Shown piece by piece: positions 43,788 through 53,474 of a DNA stretch of 64,000 nt. The stretch is taken from contig NZ_NESA01000007.1 in assembly GCF_002778315.1 (NCBI RefSeq), positions 124,001 to 188,000 of the forward strand, read 5' to 3'. Below the pieces are notes generated by a model. The model saw only the letters and a program-made list of their open reading frames with translations. It was not told the DNA's origin and did no database searches. The stretch is from Limnohabitans sp. JirII-31 (GTDB lineage: Bacteria; Pseudomonadota; Gammaproteobacteria; Burkholderiales; Burkholderiaceae_C). Each line of letters starts with the position of its first letter. Positions within the stretch are counted from its first letter, which is position 1. The position numbers were made by a program, and so were the translations under genes.

Positions 43788-45341
43788 TTACTCGCTGGAT
43801 GCTGTGCCTTCAGCACCACCCGTCGGCTTGCGACGACGACGGCGACGTTTCTTGGCCGGTGCATCAGCAGGATCTTGCTCAGCATCACCCGAGGGCGTTT
43901 CATCCGAGGCGCGAAAACGCGGGTCTTCTGCGGGCTTGTCCGCACGACGCACCGAATGCACGCGCGGAGCACGTTGTGCCTTTTGGCTCTCTAGACGTAC
44001 TTGTTGCAGCAAGTCTTCGCGCGTGCTGTCATCGGCCAAGCTGAACTCTTGCCACCAGTCGGCCAATGCTTCATCGACCTCCCCCACATCAGCACGCAAG
44101 CGCATGAAATCAAAACCAGCACGGAAACGCGCTTGCTCCACCAAGCTCCAGGGGCCACTGCCCACGCGCTTTTCAAAGCGCGGTTGCATCATCCAAATCT
44201 CGCGCATGTCGGCACCAAGCTTGCCACGTCCCGAAACATCGCCAATGCGGGACTCGAACACTTCATCGATCGCATCTTGCAAGGCCGGGAACGGCGGTTG
44301 CTTGACGAGCCGCTGGGCCCATGACTCACGCACATCCGACCACAACACGCAAGCCAACAAAAAGCTAGGGGCTACCGGCTTGCCCTCACCCACTCGACGG
44401 TCGGTATCTTGCAGCGCTGTTTTCACAAATTCTTGATCAGCGCGCTCAACCACAATATCGAGCAAGGGATAAATGCCTTTGGCCAAACCTTGCAGCTTGA
44501 GTTGCTCCACACTGGCAAGCGCATGACCCGTTTGCAAAAGTTTGAGCATCTCATCAAACAAACGGCTTTGTGGCACATCCGCCAACAACTTCACCGCGCG
44601 TTTCAAAGGCGCAGCCGTCTTCGCCTCCATCTTGAAACCCAAAGCTGACAGTTTGGCGGCAAAACGCACGGCACGAATGATGCGTACAGGGTCTTCGCGG
44701 TAACGCATGGCGGGGTCACCAATCATGCGCAAAACTTTTTTCTTGGCGTCGGCAATGCCGCCGTGGTAATCGATCACGTTGCCCGTTTCTGGGTCGTAAT
44801 ACATGGCGTTGATGGTGAAGTCACGGCGTGCGGCATCTTCGTCTTGTGGGCCCCACACGTTGTCGCGCAACACACGGCCACTGGCATCGACGGCGTGCTT
44901 CATGCCGGCCAGCTCTTGCTTGCTGCTGCGCTCGTTGCCTTTGACTTGGCTTGCATCAGCACTGTCCAAATGGGCACGGAAGGTCGACACCTCAATCACT
45001 TCATGTTCGCGTCCGCGGCCATAGACGACGTGAACAATGCGAAAGCGTCGTCCAATGATGAAGGCCCGACGAAATGCCGCCTTGACTTGTTCGGGTGTGG
45101 CGTCAGTGGCAACGTCGAAATCTTTGGGCTTGAGACCCAGGAGCAGATCACGCACAGCACCACCGACGATGTAAGCTTCAAAACCACGGTCTTGCAGGGT
45201 GCGCACCACATTGAGTGCCCGCTCATCGACCCAGTCGACATTGATGCCATGCACCTTGGCTGGCACCACATGGCGCTTACCCAGTGAGGGCTTGCTGCTG
45301 GTGGTTTTGCCCATCAGCTTATTGATGAATTGTTTGATCAT
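43788..45341 (-). CDS. pcnB: Poly(A) polymerase I
   Basis: This nucleotidyltransferase of about 517 residues has the GG-x8-D-x-D-like core VGGAVRDLLLGLKPKDFDVATDA (residues about 57-79), RRDFTINAMYYD, and the tRNA/poly(A)-head RNA-binding region. A C-terminal tail rich in arginine and lysine (KKRRRRRRK) extends it. It adds A tails that target RNA for decay. ATG 45341 overlaps the HAD gene stop as ATGA. The longer frame from 45371 would lie within that gene. Confidence 0.95.
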   Translation of the reverse strand: MIKQFINKLMGKTTSSKPSLGKRHVVPAKVHGINVDWVDERALNVVRTLQDRGFEAYIVGGAVRDLLLGLKPKDFDVATDATPEQVKAAFRRAFIIGRRFRIVHVVYGRGREHEVIEVSTFRAHLDSADASQVKGNERSSKQELAGMKHAVDASGRVLRDNVWGPQDEDAARRDFTINAMYYDPETGNVIDYHGGIADAKKKVLRMIGDPAMRYREDPVRIIRAVRFAAKLSALGFKMEAKTAAPLKRAVKLLADVPQSRLFDEMLKLLQTGHALASVEQLKLQGLAKGIYPLLDIVVERADQEFVKTALQDTDRRVGEGKPVAPSFLLACVLWSDVRESWAQRLVKQPPFPALQDAIDEVFESRIGDVSGRGKLGADMREIWMMQPRFEKRVGSGPWSLVEQARFRAGFDFMRLRADVGEVDEALADWWQEFSLADDSTREDLLQQVRLESQKAQRAPRVHSVRRADKPAEDPRFRASDETPSGDAEQDPADAPAKKRRRRRRKPTGGAEGTASSE

Positions 45342-46009
45342 TGTTGAGAGAAGAGTTCCAAGATCGGCCACCCCTGTTCAAGAGCAGTGGCTCGCAGTTT
45401 GGCGTCTGGATTGGTGGCCACCGGATGGTTGACGCGTTTGAGCAAGGGCAAGTCGTTACTGGAGTCGCTATAAAACGTGCTGTCCACATCACGCCAATCC
45501 AAGCCTTGTGCTTGTAGCCATTGTTGCAGACGTTGCACCTTGCCCTCGCGGATGGAAGGCACGCCGTTGATTTCGCCGGTGAACCACCCATCAGCACCAC
45601 GGGTCAGCTCAACGGCAATCAGCTCACGCACACCCAACGCCTCGGCAATCGGTCGCGTGACGAATTCATTGGTGGCTGTGATGATGACCAGACGATCCCC
45701 CGCTTCACGATGTTTGTCTATCAACGCAAGGGCTTCTGTACGAATGGCAGGCATGACCACCTCTTGCATGAAACGCGCATGGGCGCGTGCAGCTTTGTCG
45801 GGGCCTTGCAGACGAAACGCCTCGGTGGCGAAACGCACGTAATCATGGATATCCAAAGTACCGGCCTGGTAATGGGCGTAAAACTCGTCGTTCTTGGCCG
45901 CGAACTCGACAGGATCTGTCCATCCCAAGGCAATGGTGAATTCACCCCAGGCGTAATCCGAGTCAATGGGTAGCAAGGTGTGATCCAGGTCAAACAACGC
46001 AAGTTTCAT
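45338..46009 (-). CDS. HAD-IB family phosphatase (SerB-like)
   Basis: This 223-residue protein has the HAD motif I FDLDHTLL (residues 6-13), motif II ITATNEF (about 112) and motif III-IV SDSSNDLPLL (about 185). This group is often called phosphoserine phosphatase-like, but in this hda-pcnB context its substrate is unproven. ATG 46009 lies one base after the hda stop. Confidence 0.88.
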   Translation of the reverse strand: MKLALFDLDHTLLPIDSDYAWGEFTIALGWTDPVEFAAKNDEFYAHYQAGTLDIHDYVRFATEAFRLQGPDKAARAHARFMQEVVMPAIRTEALALIDKHREAGDRLVIITATNEFVTRPIAEALGVRELIAVELTRGADGWFTGEINGVPSIREGKVQRLQQWLQAQGLDWRDVDSTFYSDSSNDLPLLKRVNHPVATNPDAKLRATALEQGWPILELFSQQ

Positions 46010-46010
46010 G

Positions 46011-46697
46011 TCAAAGGTTCTCAAGCATCGATTTCAGCAAAGGGATGGTGATGGCGCGTTGTGTTTGCAAAGCATAGCCATCGAGTTGATCAAGCAACTG
46101 AATCAAGCTGCCCAGATCACGACTGAAGCGGTTCAGCATGAAGTCCATGACCTCGTCGCTCAAAAAAATACCGCGCTCATCAGCCTGCTGACGCAGCACC
46201 GCACGCCGCTCGGATTCGCTGAGCACTTGCAACTGATAGATATGCCCCCAGCCCAGACGGGTGCGCAAATCTTCACGCAAATGCAAATCACTGGGCGGCA
46301 CCAATCCGGCAGCCAAAACCCAGCGCTGCTGTCCATCGTGAGGCGTCATGGCGTTGACAAACCAATTGAACGCTGCATGTTGCTGTACAGCTGTGTACAA
46401 ATGCACATCGTCCAGCACAATCACCCGCCAACGGTCATCAAACACAGCAGGGTCAAGCTGAGAAGCATCCATCCACCCCACAAGACACCCCTGCTCACGC
46501 AAAGCCGCTTGCACCCCGCGCAGCAAATGGGTCTTGCCACTGCCCGACTCACCCCACAGGTAGCTGGGCACAGGCGAGCGCTTGTCATTGCCAACCCAGA
46601 GTTGCAAATGCTGCAAAACCGCCAAATTGGGGCCTGCCAAGAAGTTGTGCAAGCTAGGGCCGGGGGCCAAGCCAATGTCGAGTGCGATTTGCTTCAT
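46011..46697 (-). CDS. hda: DnaA regulatory inactivator Hda
   Basis: This 228-residue AAA+ protein related to DnaA domain III has a Walker A GESGSGKT and a Walker B VIVLDDVH. The N-terminal KQIALDIGL resembles the beta-clamp-binding motif. With the clamp it stimulates DnaA-ATP hydrolysis and prevents re-initiation. It is six bases after the AI-2E permease gene. Confidence 0.93.
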   Translation of the reverse strand: MKQIALDIGLAPGPSLHNFLAGPNLAVLQHLQLWVGNDKRSPVPSYLWGESGSGKTHLLRGVQAALREQGCLVGWMDASQLDPAVFDDRWRVIVLDDVHLYTAVQQHAAFNWFVNAMTPHDGQQRWVLAAGLVPPSDLHLREDLRTRLGWGHIYQLQVLSESERRAVLRQQADERGIFLSDEVMDFMLNRFSRDLGSLIQLLDQLDGYALQTQRAITIPLLKSMLENL

Positions 46698-46703
46698 GCC
46701 CGC

Positions 46704-47777
46704 TCAAGCACCTCGGTACAAGGCACTCGCCTGGTATTGGCGGCGTATGCGTCGAATCGCCACCAGCAACACAGCGCTAGCGGGTAACGCCACCAGAACC
46801 CCCAAGAAACCGAACAACTGCGCAAAGGCCATCAACGCAAAAATGACATGCAAGGGGTGCAGGCCAATGCGCTCGCCCACCAAACGCGGGGTCAGGACAA
46901 AACTCTCAAGCAACTGCCCCACGCCATAAACCAACGCCACCATCCACGCAGTTTCAGCTGGCGTCATTTGCAACAACCCCGCAAGCAATGCCAGACACAA
47001 ACCCAAACCAAAACCCACATAAGGCACGAAGACGGCCAGCCCCGTGAACACACCGATCGGCCACGCCAACTCCAAACCAAACCACCACAACGCCAGGCCG
47101 TAATAAAAAGCCAGCACGAACATGACCGACAACTGGCCTCTGAGGTACTGCCCCAGCACCAAGTCAGCCTCAGCCATAAAGCTGTCGTAGGCACTGCGCA
47201 TGGGCAAGGGCACCAAGGCCTCGACATGGCGCACAAAACGACGCCAATCTAAAAGCAAGTAAAACAACACCACGGGCACCAGCACCATATTGCCCACCAC
47301 CGCCAGAGCCACACTGCCGCCGATACGCAACGAGGCCAGTGCTTGCTTGAACCCATCTTCAAACGAGGTGTTGAAATTTTTCAAGACAAAGGTTTTGAGG
47401 CTGGCAGCATCCAATTTGACCGACACCCCCAAGCTCTGCAACCAAGGGTTCACAAAGGCTTGGCCACGCTCGATCAGCGCTGGTAACTGTTCGCGCATAC
47501 GCGGTATCTCGTTGGCCAAGATGGGCAGCAGCAACATCAGCAGCGCCAGCACCACCAATACAAAAACCGCCTCAACCAGCAACACACAAGCCACGCGGGG
47601 CAAGTACCCCCCTGCGGCACGCTCAAGTCCACGCACCAAGGGATTCAGCGCATAAGCCAACACCCCAGCCACTACAAATGGCATCAACACGGGCCCTAAC
47701 AACCACAACAGCAGTGTCACCAATGCAGCGATGGCAACCCAGGCCAGGGTTTGTTGTTGTGCGGAAGTGAATTGCAT
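46704..47777 (-). CDS. AI-2E/PerM family transporter
   Basis: This 357-residue membrane protein has about eight helices: paired N-terminal helices, a soluble segment near 90-150 and the terminal family region (YVGFGLGLCLALLAGL, and PRLVGERIGLHPLHVIFALMAFAQLFGFLG). Members export small molecules or act as antiporters. The substrate is unknown. It is the first gene of a likely five- to six-gene minus-strand run including hda, pcnB and folK. Confidence 0.9.
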   Translation of the reverse strand: MQFTSAQQQTLAWVAIAALVTLLLWLLGPVLMPFVVAGVLAYALNPLVRGLERAAGGYLPRVACVLLVEAVFVLVVLALLMLLLPILANEIPRMREQLPALIERGQAFVNPWLQSLGVSVKLDAASLKTFVLKNFNTSFEDGFKQALASLRIGGSVALAVVGNMVLVPVVLFYLLLDWRRFVRHVEALVPLPMRSAYDSFMAEADLVLGQYLRGQLSVMFVLAFYYGLALWWFGLELAWPIGVFTGLAVFVPYVGFGLGLCLALLAGLLQMTPAETAWMVALVYGVGQLLESFVLTPRLVGERIGLHPLHVIFALMAFAQLFGFLGVLVALPASAVLLVAIRRIRRQYQASALYRGA

Positions 47778-47799
47778 ACAGCGGGTAGAGGATGGGCTT

Positions 47800-47844
47800 T
47801 AAAATTGCACCTTGATTCTATCGGCGCGCACCTTCTGGCGCGCC
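47800..47844 (+). promoter_or_regulatory. Candidate purM promoter -10 and leader hairpin
   Basis: TAAAAT lies at 47800-47805. GGCGCGC (47823-47829) pairs with GCGCGCC (47838-47844) in an all-GC 7-bp stem, ending 18 bp before the purM ATG. No T run follows. Confidence 0.35.
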
Positions 47845-47862
47845 ACAGCACCCTCACCCACA

Positions 47863-48891
47863 ATGAATAAACCCCTTTCTTATAAAGATGCTGGCGTCGA
47901 TATTGACGCTGGTGATGCCTTGGTCGAACGCATCAAGCCTCTGGCTAAAAAAACCATGCGCGAGGGCGTGCTGGCCGGTATCGGGGGGTTTGGCGCATTG
48001 TTCGAAGTGCCAAAGCGCTACAAAGAGCCTGTATTGGTGAGCGGTACCGATGGCGTAGGCACCAAGCTGCGGCTGGCATTCGAGTGGCAAATGCACGATA
48101 CCGTGGGCATTGACTTGGTGGCCATGAGTGTCAACGACGTGTTGGTTCAAGGCGCAGAACCTTTGTTCTTTTTAGACTACTTTGCATGCGGCAAATTGGA
48201 TGTCGACACGGCAGCCGCCGTGGTGGGGGGCATCGCTAAAGGCTGTGAGTTGTCTGGTTGTGCACTGATTGGTGGCGAAACCGCTGAAATGCCTGGCATG
48301 TACCCCGATGGCGAATACGACTTGGCTGGTTTTGCGGTGGGTGCAGTCGAAAAATCCAAAATTCTGACTGGCCAAAACGTGCAAGTGGGTGACGTTGTGC
48401 TGGGTTTGACTTCAGCAGGCGTGCACTCCAACGGTTTTTCTCTGGTCCGTAAAGTGATTGAGCGTGCGGGTCACAACACGCCTGCCACCCTGGATGGACA
48501 GCCGTTCAAACAAGCCATCATGGCCCCCACTCGCCTGTATGTGAAAAGCGTGCTTGCTGCCTTGGCCACACAACCGATCAAGGCCTTGGCCCACATCACC
48601 GGCGGCGGCTTGCTGGAAAACATCCCGCGCGTTCTGCCCGAAGGCTTGGCCGCACACCTGCGCAAAGGTAGCTGGCCACAAACCGAACTGTTTGCCTGGC
48701 TGCAAGCCACCGCAGGCATTGATGACATCGAAATGAACCGCACCTTCAACAATGGCATTGGCATGGTGGTCGTGGTTGACGCAGCCAATGCCCAAGCGTG
48801 CGCCGAGGTCTTGCGCGCGCAAGGCGAACAGGTGCACACCATCGGCGTCATCGCTGAGCGCGGCGATGGTGCGGCTGTGGTGGTGGCCTAA
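47863..48891 (+). CDS. purM: Phosphoribosylformylglycinamidine cyclo-ligase
   Basis: This 342-residue enzyme (AIR synthase) is of the same fold as SelD. Signatures include [14 protein letters not shown] (residues about 54-67), [20 protein letters not shown] and [11 protein letters not shown]. It closes the imidazole ring in purine synthesis. ATG 47863 gives the standard [13 protein letters not shown] start. The SirB1 gene converges seven bases downstream. Confidence 0.97.
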   Translation: MNKPLSYKDAGVDIDAGDALVERIKPLAKKTMREGVLAGIGGFGALFEVPKRYKEPVLVSGTDGVGTKLRLAFEWQMHDTVGIDLVAMSVNDVLVQGAEPLFFLDYFACGKLDVDTAAAVVGGIAKGCELSGCALIGGETAEMPGMYPDGEYDLAGFAVGAVEKSKILTGQNVQVGDVVLGLTSAGVHSNGFSLVRKVIERAGHNTPATLDGQPFKQAIMAPTRLYVKSVLAALATQPIKALAHITGGGLLENIPRVLPEGLAAHLRKGSWPQTELFAWLQATAGIDDIEMNRTFNNGIGMVVVVDAANAQACAEVLRAQGEQVHTIGVIAERGDGAAVVVA

Positions 48892-48898
48892 AGCCCGA

Positions 48899-49624
48899 TC
48901 AGGGCAATTCGCTGGCCTGGGGCAGCAACACACCCAAGCGTTTTTTCACCCACCCACGACGCACCACGTCACCGTGGGTGATGTAAATTTCATCCAAGTT
49001 GCGCAACATACGCGCCACAATTTCGCGGGGTGTTGCAGGCCTCAAGTAATGCTTGAGCAAGGCATCTGAAACATCGCCATCGCGCACCAGACCAGTTTCA
49101 GCATGCAAAGGCGCCAAACGCTCCGACAAGTCCTCTTTGCTCAACGATTGCCCCGTGAACGGATCCATCACCACTTGCCCCTCGTGCGGGAAGGGCAATT
49201 TGACTTTGAGCAAAAAATGGCCTGGAAAACTCACCCCCGAAGCATCCAAACCTAAACCCAAAGCCAGCTCCAACCAAATCACCGCCAAGCTGATGGGAAT
49301 GCCACGACGGGTGTGCAGCACCGTGTGAACAAAGCTGTTGTCGGGATCGTAGTAATTGTTCAAATTACCGGCAAAGCCCAAATCATCGAAAAAGAAACTG
49401 TTGAGCAAGCGCAATTTGTGCAAACCACCAGCGTCTGGCGGTAAACGACGTTTGATGCGCTCGCCCAATTGATCCACCTGCTCCAGCACATGCTGGATGT
49501 CGAGATCCGGGTACTCGTCTTGCGCCAAGCTGGTGGCCGCTTCGAGCAAGGGAAAATGTTCGTCGCTTTGAACCAGGGCCGCAAAATACTGCAGCGCGGT
49601 GGGAATTTCGAGTTTGAAATCCAT
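48899..49624 (-). CDS. SirB1 family protein (transglutaminase-like)
   Basis: This 241-residue protein contains the SirB1/TPR region FFDDLGFAGNLNNYYDPDNSFVHTVL-like and RRGIPISLAVIWLELA, plus PGHFLLK. It is related to the UvrB-associated transglutaminase-like fold. Its biochemical role is unknown. ATG 49624 has AGGAGATG upstream. A longer frame into murJ is rejected. Confidence 0.88.
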   Translation of the reverse strand: MDFKLEIPTALQYFAALVQSDEHFPLLEAATSLAQDEYPDLDIQHVLEQVDQLGERIKRRLPPDAGGLHKLRLLNSFFFDDLGFAGNLNNYYDPDNSFVHTVLHTRRGIPISLAVIWLELALGLGLDASGVSFPGHFLLKVKLPFPHEGQVVMDPFTGQSLSKEDLSERLAPLHAETGLVRDGDVSDALLKHYLRPATPREIVARMLRNLDEIYITHGDVVRRGWVKKRLGVLLPQASELP

Positions 49625-49638
49625 GCCCTGACATCTCC

Positions 49639-51207
49639 TTATCGGCGCAACAGCGCACGCAGTTTCAAGCCCACAATGGCCAAGCAAGCGAAGTACAGCA
49701 ACGCGCTGAGCATCAACACACCCGCCATCACCAACACACGCAACCAAGGCGTGGCGTGTAACAGTGTCCAGTCCCAATGCTGCGATGACCAAAATAACCA
49801 GCACCCCAACACCGCGCTACTGCCCACCACCTGCAAGACCAAGCGCCACCAACCGTGACAAGGCCTGTACGTGCCTGCCTTGCGCAAGCCCCAAAGCAGC
49901 CACGTCGCATTGACCAAAGCCCCCAAGCCAATCGACAGAGCCAAACCCGCATGTGCCAGATAAGGCACCAACATCAAATTAAACAACTGAGTGATGATCA
50001 GCACTGCGATGGCAATGCGCACCGGGGTGCGAATATCCTGGCTGGCGTAATAACCTGGCGCCAGCACCTTGATCGCCACCAAACCAAGCAACCCCACGCC
50101 ATAGCCCATCAAAGCCAACGTGGTTTGTTGCACATCGTGGGCACTGAATGCCCCATAGTTGTAAAGCACTGCTACCAAAGGCTGCGAAAAAACCAACAAA
50201 GCCACCGCGCAAGGCACAGCCAGAACAACCACCAAACGCAGGCCCCAGTCGAGCATGTCGGAGTACTGGACGGTGTTGTTTGCCGCTTTGGCGGCTGATA
50301 ACTGGGGCATCAGCACCACGCCCAAAGCCACGCCCAGCAAAGCGGTAGGAAACTCCATCAACCGGTCTGCGTAGCTGAGCCAGCTGACACTGCCGGGTGT
50401 GAGGTGCGAAGCAATCTGGGTGTTGATCAGCAAAGAAATTTGTGCCACACCCACCCCAAACAAAGCGGGTGCCATGAGTCGCAAGATGCGTTTAGGTCCC
50501 TCGGCAGACCAAGCCTCGCGCACAGCGCGCCAGCCCATGCCAATGCGGGGCAACAAGCCAAGTCGACGCAAAGCCACCAGCTGCATCGTGAGTTGCAACA
50601 AACCGCCCAGCATCACACCCGCAGCCAACGCATAAATGGGTGGCCAACCCCACACCGCCAACCAGGGCCCACCCCACCACGCGGCGGCGATCATGGACAC
50701 ATTCAACAGCACCGGTGTGGCCGCAGGAACCGCAAAACGTCTCCAGGTATTGAGCACCCCCGCAGCCAAAGCCACCAAAGACATGAATGCGATGTAGGGG
50801 AACATCCAGCGCGTCATCACGACCGCCACATCGAAACCCTGGGGCGACTGCTGCAAACCACTGGCCATCACCCAGACCAAACCAGGAGCAGCCACGACGC
50901 CCAACACACTGACCCACAACAGCACCCACAAGAGCAAAGTCGCCACTTGGTTGATCAATACGTGGGTCGCATCATCACCATGCTGCTGCCTGCTGGCAGC
51001 CAGCACCGGCACAAAAGCTTGACTGAATGCGCCTTCAGCAAACAAACGGCGAAACAAATTTGGAATACGAAATGCCACATTGAAGGCATCGGTCAGTGCG
51101 TTGGCACCAAATATGGAAGCAATCAACAACTCGCGCATCAACCCTGTGATGCGGGAAACCAGGGTCAGGCCTGAAACGATGGAGGCAGATTTGAACAAAG
51201 ACACCAT
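49639..51207 (-). CDS. murJ: Lipid II flippase MurJ
   Basis: This 522-residue membrane protein has about fourteen helices and the MurJ signature RELLIASIFGANALTDAFNVAFRIPNLFRRLFAEGAFSQAF, beginning near residue 20. It moves the peptidoglycan precursor lipid II across the inner membrane. The ATG at 51207 follows a possible GTG at 51210. It diverges from rpsT, the usual arrangement. Confidence 0.96.
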   Translation of the reverse strand: MVSLFKSASIVSGLTLVSRITGLMRELLIASIFGANALTDAFNVAFRIPNLFRRLFAEGAFSQAFVPVLAASRQQHGDDATHVLINQVATLLLWVLLWVSVLGVVAAPGLVWVMASGLQQSPQGFDVAVVMTRWMFPYIAFMSLVALAAGVLNTWRRFAVPAATPVLLNVSMIAAAWWGGPWLAVWGWPPIYALAAGVMLGGLLQLTMQLVALRRLGLLPRIGMGWRAVREAWSAEGPKRILRLMAPALFGVGVAQISLLINTQIASHLTPGSVSWLSYADRLMEFPTALLGVALGVVLMPQLSAAKAANNTVQYSDMLDWGLRLVVVLAVPCAVALLVFSQPLVAVLYNYGAFSAHDVQQTTLALMGYGVGLLGLVAIKVLAPGYYASQDIRTPVRIAIAVLIITQLFNLMLVPYLAHAGLALSIGLGALVNATWLLWGLRKAGTYRPCHGWWRLVLQVVGSSAVLGCWLFWSSQHWDWTLLHATPWLRVLVMAGVLMLSALLYFACLAIVGLKLRALLRR

Positions 51208-51270
51208 CACAGTGTAGCGAGACGCTGGCTGTCGAATCGGGAAAGCATTCGTGATGTACAGGGGGTTTGA

Positions 51271-51276
51271 TATACT
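51271..51276 (+). promoter_or_regulatory. Candidate -10 element of rpsT
   Basis: TATACT lies 46 bp before the rpsT ATG in the 114-bp murJ/rpsT divergent region. The -35 (TTCGTG at 51248) is weak. Confidence 0.5.
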
Positions 51277-51321
51277 TGCGGGCTTTGCTGCATCATCCTC
51301 AAACCTTAAGGAACTCTCACC

Positions 51322-51621
51322 ATGGCATCAGCCAAACCCAAGAAAAAGAACCCACGCCTGGCGTCGGGTCGTAAACGCGTCCGTCAGGACATCAAAATCA
51401 ACGCCGCGAACACCTCGCTGCGCTCCAAATACCGTACTGCTGTGAAGAACGTCGAAAAAGCTGTTCTGGCAGGCGACAAGACCAAAGCCACCGAACTGTT
51501 TGCCAAAATGCAAGCTGTGGTGGACACAGTGGCCGACAAAGGCATCTTCCACAAAAACAAAGCTGCTCGCGACAAGAGCCGCCTCTCTACCAAGGTCAAG
51601 GCCTTGGTTACCGCCGCCTGA
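51322..51621 (+). CDS. rpsT: Small ribosomal subunit protein S20
   Basis: This very basic protein of 99 residues has the start [18 protein letters not shown] and the family core [19 protein letters not shown]. It is about 12 residues longer than E. coli S20. It binds 16S rRNA early in 30S assembly. AAGGAACTCTC precedes the ATG. Confidence 0.97.
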   Translation: MASAKPKKKNPRLASGRKRVRQDIKINAANTSLRSKYRTAVKNVEKAVLAGDKTKATELFAKMQAVVDTVADKGIFHKNKAARDKSRLSTKVKALVTAA

Positions 51622-51689
51622 TAAATCAGGCAAACAGCCCGGTCTGAATTGTCAGACCGCCGTTTGTAACGGGTGCGCTGCAGCAAAGC

Positions 51690-51716
51690 AAAAACCGCTC
51701 TCAGGAGCGGTTTTTT
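51690..51716. terminator. Terminator after rpsT, usable from both sides
   Basis: AAAAACCGCTC-TCAG-GAGCGGTTTTTT. The stem is 7 bp, with six Ts on the plus strand and five on the minus strand, so it can also end the convergent DUF3579 gene. Confidence 0.88.
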
Positions 51717-51738
51717 GTTGTCTGGTCAAACACAAACA

Positions 51739-52059
51739 TCAAGGTTTTAGGGGAACGTCTGGCAGCAAGCAGGCTTCCACCACTTGCAGGCCATTGTCCT
51801 TGGCAAAGTTCATCACGAAATCCCAAGCCATGGGCTCGTCATCACGCAAATCGGTGTGAACGATCACACATTTGTTGCCATCCAGCGTGTTGGGCACACA
51901 CCAGGGCGAATAACTCAAATGGCTACCGGGCACAGCCCCACCAGGTCTGAACTGACTCATCACACCCGCTAAACGCTCGGCCCAGTCACTGGGTCGGAAC
52001 GTCCTTCCGTCTTGGGTAATCCCTAAGATAAAAACTTCTTTGGCGGAGTGAGAAACCAT
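51739..52059 (-). CDS. DUF3579 family protein
   Basis: This 106-residue protein has the family hallmarks TQDGRTFRPSDWAERLAG near residue 17 and the conserved YSPWCVP (about 50-56). DUF3579 occurs mostly in betaproteobacteria and has no assigned role. It is a soluble protein. It diverges from argD across 218 bp. Confidence 0.9.
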   Translation of the reverse strand: MVSHSAKEVFILGITQDGRTFRPSDWAERLAGVMSQFRPGGAVPGSHLSYSPWCVPNTLDGNKCVIVHTDLRDDEPMAWDFVMNFAKDNGLQVVEACLLPDVPLKP

Positions 52060-52130
52060 CGGGTAGAGGCTGAAAACAGGGTCTTGGTGACTGGGGATCA
52101 GCCCGTGTCACCGGGGTTACAACTATTCTA

Positions 52131-52142
52131 TCTTATATAAGA
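52131..52142. promoter_or_regulatory. 12-bp perfect palindrome upstream of argD
   Basis: TCTTATATAAGA is a perfect palindrome in an AT-rich patch of the 218-bp gap between the DUF3579 gene and argD. It lies about 80 bp upstream of the argD -10-like TAAAAT (52222-52227). It looks like a dimeric-regulator site. It does not resemble the ARG box of ArgR. Confidence 0.45.
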
Positions 52143-52221
52143 CTTGTGACGATTCAATGTCTCGGCAGCCAGGTAAGCGCCGAACGCAAACTACATCGAA
52201 CAACCGTCACACAGCACCCTC

Positions 52222-52227
52222 TAAAAT
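52222..52227 (+). promoter_or_regulatory. Candidate -10 element of the argD operon
   Basis: TAAAAT lies 51 bp before the argD start. No clear -35 is visible 17 bp upstream. Confidence 0.4.
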
Positions 52228-52277
52228 CGCGTTTCAACGGCTCAACCTTCGTTGGGTCGTTTTCATTTGGAGAAACC

Positions 52278-53474
52278 ATGACCACGTCTGCTGCATCGCC
52301 CCACACCATGAACACCTATGGCCGCCTTCCTGTGGCCCTGTCACATGGCCGAGGCTTGCGCGTGTGGGACACGGATGGCAAATGCTATTTGGATGCGTTG
52401 GCAGGCATTGCCGTCAACACCTTGGGCCACGCTCACCCTAAGCTCACGCCCGCCTTGCAAGACCAAATTGGCAAGATCATCCACAGCTGCAATTACTACC
52501 ATATCCCCAACCAAGAGGCCTTGGCGGCCAAGCTGGTTGAGCTCTCGGGCATGACCAATGTGTTTTTTTGTAACAGCGGCCTGGAGGCCAACGAAGCAGC
52601 GCTCAAATTGGCACGCAAGTTCGGTCACAACAAAGGTATTGAAAAACCCGAAATCGTGGTCTACGAAAAAGCCTTCCACGGCCGCTCGCTCGCCACATTG
52701 GCGGCAACTGGCAACGAAAAGATCAAAGAAGGCTTTGGCCCCATGATGGAGGGCTTCATCCGCGTCCCTGTCAACGACATCGAAGCGCTGAAAAAAGCCA
52801 CCCAAGGCAATCCCAATGTGGCCGCGGTGTTTTTTGAAACCATCCAGGGTGAAGGCGGCATCCAGCCCATGTTTGCGCAGTACCTGAAAGAAGTTCGCCA
52901 GTTGTGTGACGAGCACGATTGGCTGTTGATGATTGACGAAGTGCAATGCGGCATGGGCCGTACTGGCAAATGGTTTGCCCATCAATGGGCGGGCATCGTG
53001 CCAGACGTCATGCCGCTGGCCAAAGGCCTGGGCTCGGGTGTGCCCATTGGTGCCGTGGTGGCGGGGCCCAAAGCAGCCCACATCTTTCAACCCGGCAACC
53101 ACGGCACCACCTTCGGTGGCAACCCGCTGGCCATGCGTGCGGGTGTGGAGACCATCCGCATCATGGAAGAAGATGGCTTGCTGGAAAACGCAGCAAAAGT
53201 GGGCGCACATCTGCGTGCAGCCCTACAGCGCGAATTAGGCGGCCTACCTGGCGTCAAAGAAATTCGCGGCCAAGGCCTGATGCTGGGCATTGAACTGACA
53301 CGTCCCTGTGGCGCGCTGATGCAACGCGCACTCGACGCAGGCTTGCTGCTGAGCGTCACTGCCGACAGCGTGATCCGTTTGGTGCCCCCCTTGATCATCA
53401 CCCCCGCAGAGGCGGACGAAGTGGTGGCTATCTTGGCTCCTCTGGTGAAAACATTTTTAGCCGAACCTGTATGA
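52278..53474 (+). CDS. argD: Acetylornithine aminotransferase
   Basis: This 398-residue PLP enzyme of aminotransferase class III has D220 in LLMIDEVQCGMGRTG and the Schiff-base lysine K249 in PLAKGLGSGVPIGA. It makes N-acetylornithine (and can act in lysine synthesis). ATG 52278 follows TTTGGAG. The frame continues upstream to 52146 but without supporting features. The stop overlaps argF as ATGA. Confidence 0.94.
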   Translation: MTTSAASPHTMNTYGRLPVALSHGRGLRVWDTDGKCYLDALAGIAVNTLGHAHPKLTPALQDQIGKIIHSCNYYHIPNQEALAAKLVELSGMTNVFFCNSGLEANEAALKLARKFGHNKGIEKPEIVVYEKAFHGRSLATLAATGNEKIKEGFGPMMEGFIRVPVNDIEALKKATQGNPNVAAVFFETIQGEGGIQPMFAQYLKEVRQLCDEHDWLLMIDEVQCGMGRTGKWFAHQWAGIVPDVMPLAKGLGSGVPIGAVVAGPKAAHIFQPGNHGTTFGGNPLAMRAGVETIRIMEEDGLLENAAKVGAHLRAALQRELGGLPGVKEIRGQGLMLGIELTRPCGALMQRALDAGLLLSVTADSVIRLVPPLIITPAEADEVVAILAPLVKTFLAEPV

